Positions 1 through 8,196 of a stretch of DNA of 64,000 nucleotides are shown here, piece by piece. Every line of letters begins with the position of its first letter. Positions within the stretch are counted from its first letter, which is position 1. Below the pieces are notes generated by a model. That model saw only the letters and a list, made by a program, of their open reading frames with translations. It did not search any database and was not told the DNA's origin. The translations under genes and the position numbers were made by a program. The DNA is taken from positions 744,001 through 808,000 of the forward strand of contig NZ_CP012502.1 in assembly GCF_001721685.1 (NCBI RefSeq), in the 5' to 3' direction. This DNA is from Salisediminibacterium beveridgei (GTDB taxonomy: Bacteria > Bacillota > Bacilli > Bacillales > Salisediminibacteriaceae).

Positions 1-62
1 TAGTGGTAAAACCTCAGCCTTCCAAGCTGATGTCGTGGGTTCGATTCCCATCACCCGCTCCA
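1..62 (+). tRNA. tRNA-Gly (TCC), 5' end cut by window edge
   Basis: The anticodon arm with loop CTTCCAA gives anticodon TCC. The T arm (GGGTTCGATTCCC) and an encoded CCA end are present. The first bases of the acceptor and D arm lie outside the window. It is the first visible member of a five-tRNA cluster. Confidence 0.93.
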
Positions 63-68
63 TTTTAT

Positions 69-145
<77 letters not shown>

Positions 146-151
146 TACTGT

Positions 152-226
152 TCCACAGTAGCTCAGTGGTAGAGCAATCGGCTGTTAACCGATCGGTCGT
201 AGGTTCGAATCCTACCTGTGGAGCCA
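152..226 (+). tRNA. tRNA-Asn (GTT)
   Basis: A complete 75-nt cloverleaf starts TCCACAGTAGCTCAG. The anticodon loop CTGTTAA gives GTT. The acceptor stem closes with CTGTGGA and CCA is encoded. Confidence 0.97.
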
Positions 227-249
227 TTAAATCTGACTTCTTACTTCCA

Positions 250-324
250 GGCCCGTTGGTCAAGTGGTTAAGACACCGCCCTTTCACGGCGGTAACACGG
301 GTTCGAATCCCGTACGGGTCACCA
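250..324 (+). tRNA. tRNA-Glu (TTC)
   Basis: A complete 75-nt cloverleaf starts GGCCCGTTGGTCAAG. The anticodon loop CTTTCAC gives TTC. The T arm is CGGGTTCGAATCCCG and CCA is encoded. Confidence 0.96.
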
Positions 325-330
325 ATACTG

Positions 331-406
331 GAGCCATTAGCTCAGTTGGTAGAGCATCTGACTTTTAATCAGAGGGTCGAAGGTTCGAATCCTTCATGGC
401 TCACCA
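331..406 (+). tRNA. tRNA-Lys (TTT)
   Basis: A complete 76-nt cloverleaf starts GAGCCATTAGCTCAG. The anticodon loop CTTTTAA gives TTT. CCA is encoded. It is the last gene of the cluster. Confidence 0.97.
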
Positions 407-419
407 TTATTATCGATCA

Positions 420-450
420 CACTCGTCTCATTTTGAGATGGGTGTTTTTT
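420..450 (+). terminator. rho-independent terminator of the tRNA cluster
   Basis: An 11-bp stem (about 420-430 with 434-444, including two G-T pairs) closes a TTT loop and is followed by six T residues. It lies 13 nt beyond the last tRNA. Confidence 0.85.
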
Positions 451-574
451 GTGTGAGATTCTCATTGCCCTGCAACACGCGCATTGCCAGGTTGAAAGGT
501 GACCTGTCTCCAAAACGGTAAAAAAGAGAACCGGTTCCGGCTCTCTTTTTGTTTGAGTCGATTTATCTGGCATG

Positions 575-1447
575 TCACATCCCCGGGGTAAATTCATCCT
601 CACTGATTTCCTCGGCATTCTCTAATACCTCGTCAGGGACAGGGATGGGTTCGATGGTGTTAAAGTCAGACATCGTCATTTCACTGGTCTGATTTGTGAT
701 CATTTCCTGGCCCATCATATCAAGAGCCATCACCATCGTGATTGATCCGGCAGTTTGATAATAGGTTTCTTTATCAATGGTGATCGAAAAATCGAGTTCC
801 CGGAGTTCCATTGAACCGAAGAGTTCATCCATTCCTTCCATGCCTGGGATGTCTGCATCAAATCCATGAAGTTCCTGCATCAGCTCCTCCATATTCAGAT
901 CTTCTGTTTTGAGAGCGATGTAATAATACTCGTCATCTTCTTCCAATGAAAGATCTGCGACATAGTCTTTAAGAAAAGCCAACTGTTCATCGGGGTGAAG
1001 CTGAAGATCAGACATTGCAAGGAAATCATCCAGGTAACTCTCAGGGAATTTCATCCATCTATCCATCATGGGATCTTCCATGAATAAACCATCGGTCTCT
1101 GTGAAAAACGATTGGTAACTGACTTGTCCTTCAGAGTCATCCATCTCCCCAAATTCATCCATGTCTTCATAATTCATCGTCATATCCTGTTTAAAGGTCA
1201 TTGGATCCATGGTCATTTCCATCGTTTGTGTCGATCGGACTGACATTGCGTCTTCATCCATGCCGTCAAGCTTCATGGTTTGTAGCATATCCATGTTTAA
1301 GACGTACGATTCAACATCATTCATCGTCGTTTGACTCTGCTTTACGATCTCTTCAGCTGATTCCCCTTCTTCAGTGGTGTTGCCGCAAGCACTGACAATG
1401 GTCAGAACAGACAGACTGATTCCTGTGTACAACATTTTTTTGAACAT
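575..1447 (-). CDS. secreted lipoprotein, acidic, function unknown
   Basis: About 290 residues. The N-terminus MFKKMLYTGISLSVLTIVSAC is a type II signal peptide with lipobox V-S-A-C, so the mature protein should be lipid-anchored outside the membrane. The mature part is very rich in Asp, Glu and Met. It resembles the Bacillales family of lipoproteins that begin with a Cys-Gly-Asn motif followed by an AEEIVKQSQTTMNDVESY-type helix (DUF6612-like; this assignment is from memory of the family pattern). I chose the ATG at 1447 because GGAGG precedes it; an upstream TTG at 1462 overlaps that ribosome site. It is monocistronic and faces away from the fix operon. No enzymatic motif is visible. Confidence 0.8.
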   Translation of the reverse strand: MFKKMLYTGISLSVLTIVSACGNTTEEGESAEEIVKQSQTTMNDVESYVLNMDMLQTMKLDGMDEDAMSVRSTQTMEMTMDPMTFKQDMTMNYEDMDEFGEMDDSEGQVSYQSFFTETDGLFMEDPMMDRWMKFPESYLDDFLAMSDLQLHPDEQLAFLKDYVADLSLEEDDEYYYIALKTEDLNMEELMQELHGFDADIPGMEGMDELFGSMELRELDFSITIDKETYYQTAGSITMVMALDMMGQEMITNQTSEMTMSDFNTIEPIPVPDEVLENAEEISEDEFTPGM

Positions 1448-2037
1448 GATAGTTGCCTCCAAATTTTTAATTGATAGTCATGACAGTAATACGGGTGAAA
1501 CCAATTTTTGTTTCAAACAGAGATAAAACCAAATCATCCTTTTGATACAGACAAACCACCACCGCTGTGAATGCGTTTACAATATTGACATAGTAGTAAG
1601 TTTAAAAAGTATGACTTTTTAGTGAAATCGATGAAATGAGGTTGTTGCACAAGCGGATTTTTGGTATAAATAACGTAAGGTATCGCTTTCAATCATTCGT
1701 ATCCCAGCATGTTTTGAAAGTAATCTCTTTTTCAGTCCTGCTGAAATGTATTTGGAAGGAGGCGGAGAAGCTCTGAATCTGAACAAGGCGACGATTTAAG
1801 CGCCCATTTCACAAAGAATAATACTTCACACATGAATCACATGCACCTCTAGCATCAAGATGTACACTCTGAGTCAGGTCGCATGTTTTGTCGTAGTGTT
1901 TTTCGTGAACGATTGAACAAGATCGAGTTTTAGACGCACCATTCCAATAAGGGGAAATTGGCTGACATGTGGTGAAGAAACAATTGGGGAAGGCAAGTAC
2001 AGGTATTGTATATTAAATTGAAAGAGGTGGGGCCAGG
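1448..2037. other. 590-nt intergenic region, no gene seen
   Basis: This stretch separates the divergently placed lipoprotein gene and fixA. It must hold both promoters, but I could not pick either with confidence. No tRNA, riboswitch or plausible coding frame with a ribosome site was recognised. The last 25 nt hold the fixA ribosome site (GAAAGAGGTGGGG). Confidence 0.5.
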
Positions 2038-2865
2038 ATGAATATTCTTGTTTGTATCAAACAAGTTCCTGACACGAAGATCATTAAAGTAAATCCAAAA
2101 ACGAACACCCTTGACCGTTCCAGTGCACCTGCGATTTTGAATCCGTACGATGCTCATGCTGTTGAGGAAGCGGTAAGACTCAAAAAAGAACACGGGGGAA
2201 AGGTAATGGTTCTTTCCATGGGTCCGCCGCAGGCTGCCAATGCAATTCGTAAATGCGTGGAAATCGGGGCAGACGAAGGCTTCTTGATTTCCGACCGGAA
2301 GTTTGCCGGCGCAGATACTTTAGCAACAAGCTATGCGTTATTCAAGGCGATTGAAAAATTGGAAAAAGAACAGGGAATTGATTTAGTTCTTTGTGGGAAA
2401 CATGCGATTGACGGGGATACCGGTCAGGTAGGACCAGGCATTGCACGACGAATGGGCATGCCGCCACTGACGAATGTGATTAATGTGAGAAATGTGGACG
2501 AAAAGAACAAGAAAATTCAAGTGGATCGTAAAATTGAAGACGGCCATGAAATTATCGAATCAGACCTCCCTTGTCTGTTAACCGTTGAAAAAGAGATCAA
2601 TCAGGTTGCTTATTCACCTTTTCCGAACATGATGAGAGCAGCGCGCTACAAACCGACCGTCTGGACAGTGGATGACCTGGATGATGTGGATATCAAACAG
2701 CTGGGTCTCAAAGGTTCACCGACGATCGTAGGCCGTATGTGGCCACCTGATAAAAGTTCGGGAGCAGAGATTGTTGAAGGCTCAACGGAAGAAAAGGTGA
2801 AGAGAGTGGTTTCAGTATTGATGGAGAAACCAGAACTGTTTGCTTCGAAAGGCGGGGAGAAATGA
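2038..2865 (+). CDS. fixA: electron transfer flavoprotein beta subunit (FixA)
   Basis: 275 residues, the normal length for EtfB/FixA. It starts MNILVCIKQVPDT and carries the family patterns NPYDAHAVEEAVRL near residue 38 and GKHAIDGDTGQVGPGIA near residue 120. EtfB binds AMP or, in bifurcating forms such as FixA, an extra FAD. With FixB it takes electrons from NADH. It is the first gene of a four-gene operon fixABCX, with an ATGA stop/start overlap to fixB. The start has the ribosome site GAAAGAGGTGG 7-16 nt upstream. The complete ABCX set, not the protein alone, is the reason to call it FixA rather than a beta-oxidation EtfB. Confidence 0.93.
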   Translation: MNILVCIKQVPDTKIIKVNPKTNTLDRSSAPAILNPYDAHAVEEAVRLKKEHGGKVMVLSMGPPQAANAIRKCVEIGADEGFLISDRKFAGADTLATSYALFKAIEKLEKEQGIDLVLCGKHAIDGDTGQVGPGIARRMGMPPLTNVINVRNVDEKNKKIQVDRKIEDGHEIIESDLPCLLTVEKEINQVAYSPFPNMMRAARYKPTVWTVDDLDDVDIKQLGLKGSPTIVGRMWPPDKSSGAEIVEGSTEEKVKRVVSVLMEKPELFASKGGEK

Positions 2866-3902
2866 TGAATATTGAAGAATACAAAGGCGTTTGGGTATTT
2901 ATCGAGCAGCGCGACGGAGAGATTTTTGATGTCGGTCTGGAACTCCTTGGAGCAGGCCGGGACTTAGCGGATAAACTGGAAGTGGAGCTTTGCGGAGTAC
3001 TTCTTGGTGATGGCATTAAAGATAAAGCGGAAGAGCTTTATCAGTATGGTGCAGATACCGTGTATGTCATTGATAATCCAGTCCTCAAGCATTACCGTTC
3101 TGAAACGTACATGAAGGCCGTGGGGGATCTTGTCAGAAAATATAAGCCGGAGATTTTTGTTTACGGCGCTACTGCAAATGGTAAAGACCTTGCCAGCGCA
3201 GTTGCAACAGAGGTCATGACCGGGCTGACTGCAGATACAACGATGCTTGACATCGATCTTGAAAAGCGGATGTTCGAAGCGAGCCGTCCTGCATTTGGTG
3301 GTAACATCATGGCGACGATTCTCTGTAAGAAACACCGTCCGCAAATGGCTACGGTTCGTCCGAAAGTCATGCAAAAGCCTGAGCCGGACCCATCCCGTAA
3401 AGGGAAAGTCATTGAAGAAAAGTTTGACATGAAAGAAGAGGATCTTCGCACAAAGGTAGTCGAGATTGTTAAAGCCGCGAAGAAAGGTGCAAACCTTGAA
3501 GAAGCCGAAATCATTGTTGCCGGTGGTAAAGGCATCAAAGATGAAAAAGGCTTCAAAATGGTCAAGGATCTTGCAGATGCCATGAATGCCACAGTTGCAG
3601 CAAGTCGTGACGTTGTGGAGGCAGGCATCATCGGCCACGAATATCAGGTTGGACAAACCGGGTTGACTGTAACACCAAAAATCTATGTCGCCATCGGTAT
3701 TTCCGGAGCCGTTCAGCATGTCGTTGGTATGCAAAACTCCGAACTGATCATTGCCATAAACAATGACCCAGATGCAACGATATTCAATGCAGCACACTAC
3801 GGAATAGTCGGAGACGCTTTTGAAATTGTTCCTATGCTTACGGAAGAATTCAAAAATGCACTGGCTGAAGAACAGGGAAAAGGAGTGACGACGAATGCCT
3901 GA
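2862..3902 (+). CDS. fixB: electron transfer flavoprotein alpha subunit (FixB)
   Basis: 346 residues. The N-terminal domain (about 1-190) has the ETF fold signature VYGATANGKDLASAVATEVMTG. The C-terminal FAD domain has the hallmark ASRDVVEAG, QVGQTGLTVTPKIYVAIGISG and INNDPDATIFNAAHYGIVGD stretches that hold the FAD. It forms the heterodimer with FixA. The start codon overlaps the fixA stop (ATGATGA, either ATG possible), which suggests translational coupling. Its 3' end overlaps fixC by 8 nt. Confidence 0.94.
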   Translation: MMNIEEYKGVWVFIEQRDGEIFDVGLELLGAGRDLADKLEVELCGVLLGDGIKDKAEELYQYGADTVYVIDNPVLKHYRSETYMKAVGDLVRKYKPEIFVYGATANGKDLASAVATEVMTGLTADTTMLDIDLEKRMFEASRPAFGGNIMATILCKKHRPQMATVRPKVMQKPEPDPSRKGKVIEEKFDMKEEDLRTKVVEIVKAAKKGANLEEAEIIVAGGKGIKDEKGFKMVKDLADAMNATVAASRDVVEAGIIGHEYQVGQTGLTVTPKIYVAIGISGAVQHVVGMQNSELIIAINNDPDATIFNAAHYGIVGDAFEIVPMLTEEFKNALAEEQGKGVTTNA

Positions 3903-5190
3903 AAAATTTGATCTGATCGTCGTAGGCGCCGGTCCTGCAGGGACTGCCTGTGCTTATACGGCTGCACAAAACGGTTTGGATGTCCTGTTGATTGAACGTG
4001 GTGAATTCCCAGGTTCGAAAAACGTGATGGGCGGTATTCTTTACAGAAAACAAATGGAAGAGATTATTCCTGAATTCTGGAAAGAAGCCCCGCTCGAGCG
4101 CCCGGTTATTGAACAGCGCTTCTGGTTTTTGGATAAAGAATCGATGGTAACAACCAGTTATAAAGGATTGGATTGGGGCCGGGAACCATACAATAAGTTC
4201 ACCGTTCTCCGCTCCAAGTGGGATAAATGGTTCGCAGATAAGGCAGTGGAACAGGGTGCCCTCCTGATCAACGAAACGGTTGTTACGGAATGTATCGTTG
4301 ACAATGGCCAAGTCGTCGGTGTCAAAACGGACCGGCCGGACGGGGATGTCTATGCAGACGTAGTTGTTTTGGCAGATGGTGTCAATTCCCTTTTAGGCAA
4401 ACAACTCGGGTTCCACAATGAGTGGAAGCCTAACGAAGTGGCCTTGACGGTGATGGAAGTACTGAAGCTTGACAAGAAAACCATTAACGAGCGATTCCAA
4501 GTGAATGAGGATCAGGGCGTTTCCATTGAAATCTTTGGTGAAGCGACGAAAGGTGCCCTTGGAACATCCTTCTTGTACACGAACAAAGACAGCCTCAATA
4601 TTGGTGTCGGTACAACGCTCTCCGAAATGATCAAGCGGAAGATCAAGCCCTATGAGCTTCTCGATGAATTGAAAGTGCATCCGATGGTCGCACCGCTGAT
4701 CGAAGGCAGTGAATCACAGGAGTACCTGGCACACTTGATTCCGGAAGGCGGATTTGATTCCGTACCAAAGCTTGTTGGAAATGGTGTCATGCTCGTAGGT
4801 GACGCGGCACAGTTTGTCAACGCGCTTCATCAGGAAGGGTCGAATCTGGCCATGACATCCGGAAAAATGGCTGCAGAAACGGTGATGAAAGCAAAAGAAA
4901 CAGGTGACTTCTCCGAGAAAGGGCTTGATTCCTACAGAACCGATGTGTATGACAGCTTCATCGGTAAGGACTTGAAAAAATATCGTCATGCGGCGCACAC
5001 CTTTGAAGAGAACCCACAGTATATGGGTGAGTATATTCCACTTCTCAACCATGCGATGGGCTCATTCTTCACGGTTGATGGAACGCCGAAGTGGGAAAAG
5101 CAAAAGAAAATTGCAACGAAAATTACTGCAGGCCGGGGTAAAACCGGACTGGCGAAAGATCTCTACCGGGCATGGAAGGCGGTGAAATAA
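3895..5190 (+). CDS. fixC: ETF:quinone oxidoreductase-type flavoprotein (FixC)
   Basis: 431 residues. The N-terminal Rossmann motif VVGAGPAGTACAYTAAQNG binds FAD, followed by a RGEFPGSKNVMGG stretch and the second FAD site VGNGVMLVGDAAQFVNALHQEGSNLAM near residue 295. The family passes electrons from ETF to (mena)quinone. Unlike mitochondrial ETF-QO it has no fused 4Fe-4S domain; that part is supplied by FixX, encoded one base downstream. It overlaps fixB by 8 nt. Confidence 0.93.
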   Translation: MPEKFDLIVVGAGPAGTACAYTAAQNGLDVLLIERGEFPGSKNVMGGILYRKQMEEIIPEFWKEAPLERPVIEQRFWFLDKESMVTTSYKGLDWGREPYNKFTVLRSKWDKWFADKAVEQGALLINETVVTECIVDNGQVVGVKTDRPDGDVYADVVVLADGVNSLLGKQLGFHNEWKPNEVALTVMEVLKLDKKTINERFQVNEDQGVSIEIFGEATKGALGTSFLYTNKDSLNIGVGTTLSEMIKRKIKPYELLDELKVHPMVAPLIEGSESQEYLAHLIPEGGFDSVPKLVGNGVMLVGDAAQFVNALHQEGSNLAMTSGKMAAETVMKAKETGDFSEKGLDSYRTDVYDSFIGKDLKKYRHAAHTFEENPQYMGEYIPLLNHAMGSFFTVDGTPKWEKQKKIATKITAGRGKTGLAKDLYRAWKAVK

Positions 5191-5191
5191 T

Positions 5192-5473
5192 ATGGCACAG
5201 ACGCTTGAAGATAAGCAGTATTTGCTTCGTTTCAACTGTGACACTGAATCGCATCTGATTATTAAAAATCACGATGTATGTGCAACATCTTGTCCTGGAA
5301 AGGACTGCACCATCTTCTGTCCTGCTGAAGTATATAAGTGGGAAGGCGACAGAATGTTTGTCGGCTATGAAGGATGTCACGAATGCGGAAGCTGCCGCAT
5401 TGGCTGTCCGCATGATAATATTGAATGGCACTATCCAAAAGGCGGTCACGGCATCGTGTTCCGACTGGCATAA
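5192..5473 (+). CDS. fixX: ferredoxin-like protein FixX
   Basis: 93 residues with the FixX cysteine pattern: CATSCPGKDCTIFCP near residue 30 and CHECGSCRIGCP near residue 65. The second cluster is a 4Fe-4S ferredoxin motif. It completes the FixABCX complex, which in characterised bacteria bifurcates electrons from NADH to quinone and to ferredoxin or flavodoxin. It starts one base after the fixC stop and is followed by a strong terminator, so the operon ends here. No nif genes are visible, so the low-potential electrons may serve another reductase. Confidence 0.93.
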   Translation: MAQTLEDKQYLLRFNCDTESHLIIKNHDVCATSCPGKDCTIFCPAEVYKWEGDRMFVGYEGCHECGSCRIGCPHDNIEWHYPKGGHGIVFRLA

Positions 5474-5488
5474 TGTGTCTCGTAACAG

Positions 5489-5523
5489 GACCTCGAAGAG
5501 CACGACTTCGAGGTCTTTTTTTT
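5489..5523 (+). terminator. terminator of the fixABCX operon
   Basis: A perfect 10-bp stem GACCTCGAAG / CTTCGAGGTC with a 7-nt loop is followed by nine T residues. It lies 15 nt after the fixX stop. Confidence 0.93.
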
Positions 5524-5535
5524 CGTACGTTAGGA

Positions 5536-5632
5536 AAGTTTAACTTTGCTAACGGATTACAGTGTACGTGCAACGAAAGCTTTCGCTATTAAATCTTGGT
5601 GAAAAGCCAAGCATTCTTTATTTTTTTCTCCG
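5536..5632 (+). repeat. intergenic repeat, copy 1 of the GTGCAACGAAGGC family
   Basis: It reads GTGCAACGAAAGCTTTCGC, then ATTAAATCTTGGTGAAAAG and CCAAG. Over about 90 nt it aligns with the reverse complements of 47697-47790 and 33822-33926, including a TTGCTAACGGATTACAGTGTA upstream half and the small hairpin CTTGG..CCAAG. It sits between the fix terminator and alaR. Confidence 0.75.
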
Positions 5633-5755
5633 TAAAAAGGGTCACCTGTTGAAAAGAAAGAAAATTTTGATAAATCATCACAATACCCGCTGGCAAGTAA
5701 ACGATTCCTCATGTAGAATAGTGAGAATAAGAAGAGTAAAGGTGTGGATGGAATC

Positions 5756-6253
5756 ATGGATGAACGAGATCTGGAGTTATTAACGTTAATTGAGAAGCAA
5801 GGACGTTTGGAAACCAGTCAGTTGGCAAAAATGATGGATATGAAAGAAGATGAAATTGCGTTAAGAATGAGACGACTTGAAGAACAGAAAGTGATTCTCG
5901 GTTATTCTGCATTAATTGATTGGAAAAAGACGCCGGAAAAAGAACGTGTAACTGCGAGTATTGATGTCAAGGTCACGCCGACAAGGGGCAGAGGGTTTGA
6001 TGCGGTTGCGGAGCGGATCTACCGGTTCAAGGAGGTCAAAGCCCTGTACCTGATGTCAGGGACGTATGACCTTGCCGTTGTTATTGAAGGGGCGACGATG
6101 GCTGAGATTGCCAATTTCGTTTCGGATAAGCTGTCAACGCTCGATTCCGTCATTTCGACAACCACCCATTTTCAATTGAAGCAGTACAAACATGATGGCA
6201 TGATTTTCGTTGATGATGATGATCAGGATCCTCGGATGGTGGTGTCACCATGA
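5756..6253 (+). CDS. alaR: Lrp/AsnC-family transcription regulator (AlaR-like)
   Basis: 165 residues. The N-terminal winged helix-turn-helix is LELLTLIEKQGRLETSQLAKMM with recognition helix around residues 25-45. The C-terminal RAM/ligand domain has VKALYLMSGTYDLAVVIEG. Lrp-type regulators sense amino acids. The neighbouring aminotransferase and the downstream yugI and pgi match the B. subtilis yugG-yugH-yugI-pgi order, where yugG is alaR. I chose ATG 5756 because AAAGGTG lies 11 nt upstream; a GTG at 5744 is possible. The stop overlaps the aminotransferase start by 4 nt. Confidence 0.88.
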   Translation: MDERDLELLTLIEKQGRLETSQLAKMMDMKEDEIALRMRRLEEQKVILGYSALIDWKKTPEKERVTASIDVKVTPTRGRGFDAVAERIYRFKEVKALYLMSGTYDLAVVIEGATMAEIANFVSDKLSTLDSVISTTTHFQLKQYKHDGMIFVDDDDQDPRMVVSP

Positions 6254-7443
6254 GCATGGTGAATCAAACCCAAGTTCACGAGACAAGATTGTCAGATGCA
6301 GTCAACCGGATCGCCCCTTCCGGAATCCGGCGGTTCTTTGATCTGGCAACGTCGATGGATAACGTCATTTCCCTTGGAGTTGGTGAACCGGATTATACGA
6401 CGCCCTGGAATGTCCGGGAAGCCAGTATTCATTCCTTGGAACGCGGATTAACGGCGTATACGGCAAATGCCGGGCTCATCGAGCTGAGAAGAGCCATTTC
6501 AACATATTTAACAAAACGTTTTGCCATCGATTACAATCCCGATAATGAAGTCGTTGTGACAGTCGGCGCCAGTGAAGGGATCGATTTGGCGATCAGGGCG
6601 ATCGTTAATCCGGGCGATGAAGTATTGATCGTGGAACCGTGTTTTGTATCGTATGCACCGATCGTATCATTGACAGGTGGGGTTCCTGTGCCGGTTCCGA
6701 CAGAAATCAGCAATGATTTTATGGTGGAACCTGAAGAGATCGTTAAGCGAATTACACCCAAGACGAAAGCGATCATGCTGTCGTACCCGAACAACCCGAC
6801 TGGGGCTGTTATGTCGAGAAAAAAGATGGCGGAGGTCGCGGATCTGGTCATTGAACATGACTTAACAGTCATTTCTGATGAAATTTATGCAGAATTAAGT
6901 TATGACGATGAACATGTCAGTGTCCCGACTTTTCCAGGCATGTGGGAGCGTACGATTTTGATCTCAGGTTTTTCAAAATCATTTGCCATGACCGGATGGC
7001 GGATTGGTTACCTCTGTGCGCCGGAGCCCTATGCCAGCGCGATGCTGAAGATTCATCAATATGCGATGATGTGCGCTTCAACGATGGCCCAGTATGCGGC
7101 CCTTGAAGCGTTGGAAAATGGGCAGGAAATGATGGATGAGATGATCACGAGTTACCGGCAGCGGCGGAATTATTTCGTCAAATCATTGCGGGAAGCCGGC
7201 CTCTCCTGTCATACACCCGGTGGTGCCTTTTATGCATTCCCGTCCATCAAGGAAACAGGCTTGACTTCAGAGGAGTTCGCCGAAGCTTTTTTGATGGAAG
7301 AAAGGGTTGCAGTGGTGCCGGGGCATGTTTTCGGTGTCGGCGGTGAAGGGCATGTGAGATGCTCTTATGCCGCTTCGATGTCACAGCTCGAAGAAGTAGT
7401 CGAACGGTTAAAGCGCTTCAATGCAGCACGAATCGGACGGTAA
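6250..7443 (+). CDS. alaT: PLP-dependent aminotransferase (AlaT-like)
   Basis: 397 residues, fold type I. The PLP lysine lies in SGFSKSFAMTGWRIGYL (about K243). Other family blocks are YPNNPTGAVMS, VISDEIYAEL and VRCSYAAS near the C-terminal substrate Arg. In B. subtilis the orthologous position encodes alanine transaminase AlaT, making alanine from pyruvate and glutamate; the substrate is inferred from synteny. It is translationally coupled to the Lrp gene (ATGA overlap), which probably controls it. Confidence 0.88.
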   Translation: MSMVNQTQVHETRLSDAVNRIAPSGIRRFFDLATSMDNVISLGVGEPDYTTPWNVREASIHSLERGLTAYTANAGLIELRRAISTYLTKRFAIDYNPDNEVVVTVGASEGIDLAIRAIVNPGDEVLIVEPCFVSYAPIVSLTGGVPVPVPTEISNDFMVEPEEIVKRITPKTKAIMLSYPNNPTGAVMSRKKMAEVADLVIEHDLTVISDEIYAELSYDDEHVSVPTFPGMWERTILISGFSKSFAMTGWRIGYLCAPEPYASAMLKIHQYAMMCASTMAQYAALEALENGQEMMDEMITSYRQRRNYFVKSLREAGLSCHTPGGAFYAFPSIKETGLTSEEFAEAFLMEERVAVVPGHVFGVGGEGHVRCSYAASMSQLEEVVERLKRFNAARIGR

Positions 7444-7515
7444 AATAACTACTTTGTTTTTTTTGATATCCTGTGTTATAATTACACAGTTAAAAAATAT
7501 ATGGGAGTTGTTTTC

Positions 7516-7950
7516 ATGTCAAGTCAATACGAAGCAGGAAGTATCGTTGAAGGAAAAGTAACAGGTATCAAACCTTTTGGTGCATTTGTAGCACTTGATG
7601 AGAAGAAGCAGGGTCTTGTTCACATCTCGCACATCGCCCACGGTTATGTAGAGGATATTAATTCTGTATTGTCAGTTGGAGATACAATCAAAGTGAAGAT
7701 TCTCTCCGTTGATGCAGAATCCGGAAAGATTTCACTTTCCATCAAAGAAACATTGCCAAAACCGGAACGCCCTCAAAGCCAGAGTGGCGGTAATCGCGGA
7801 GGCGGAGCCGGCGGACCTCGTCGTTCCGGCGCTGGAGCTCCGAAAAAGGAATCCACGCAAGGTTTCAACACGCTGGAAGATAAGCTGAAGGACTGGTTGA
7901 AGCAATCCAACGAGATTCAGGCGGATCTGAACAAGCGCATCAAGAAGTAA
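7516..7950 (+). CDS. yugI: S1-domain RNA-binding protein (general stress protein 13, YugI-like)
   Basis: 144 residues. A single S1 domain occupies roughly residues 5-75 (GSIVEGKVTGIKPFGAFVALDEKKQGLVHISHIAHGYV...VGDTIKVKILSV). It is followed by a Gly/Arg/Pro-rich linker (SGGNRGGGAGGPRRSGAG) and a short C-terminal helix (LEDKLKDWLKQSNE). The family associates with ribosomes or RNA. I chose ATG 7516, which has GGGAG 8-12 nt upstream, over the ATG at 7501. It ends before a strong terminator. Confidence 0.9.
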   Translation: MSSQYEAGSIVEGKVTGIKPFGAFVALDEKKQGLVHISHIAHGYVEDINSVLSVGDTIKVKILSVDAESGKISLSIKETLPKPERPQSQSGGNRGGGAGGPRRSGAGAPKKESTQGFNTLEDKLKDWLKQSNEIQADLNKRIKK

Positions 7951-7982
7951 GGTCACGTTTCTTTCCTGAACGATACCAATGC

Positions 7983-8019
7983 AAAAGGGATGCAGTCCAA
8001 AGCGACTGTATCCCTTTTG
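7983..8019 (+). terminator. terminator after yugI
   Basis: The near-perfect stem AAAAGGGATGCAGTC / GACTGTATCCCTTTT with loop CAAAGC can act in both directions because it has A and T flanks. Confidence 0.9.
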
Positions 8020-8196
8020 TTGATTCAAAACGGAATGTTGACAATTTCGTTACAGCCAACAGCAGACTTTGCGGTTTAAACGCTTTCATACAGAAGCAAG
8101 TGGTTGCGCATTGCACTGCAATTGATTAGTATTGAATACAGGGTGGATGAGTACTGGCAACTTACTGAATCTGAAAAAAAATTGGAGGATGACAAA

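Noticed and set aside
166..456. Open frames running across the tRNA cluster
   Set aside because: They read through tRNA genes and have no coding features.
2964..3797. Long open frames on the minus strand inside fixB
   Set aside because: They are shadows of the real coding frame: odd composition (Cys/His/Phe rich), no ribosome sites, and fully inside a confirmed gene.
8020..8190. Longer N-terminus for Pgi starting at 8104
   Set aside because: The extra residues do not match the family and GGAGG with correct spacing precedes ATG 8197.
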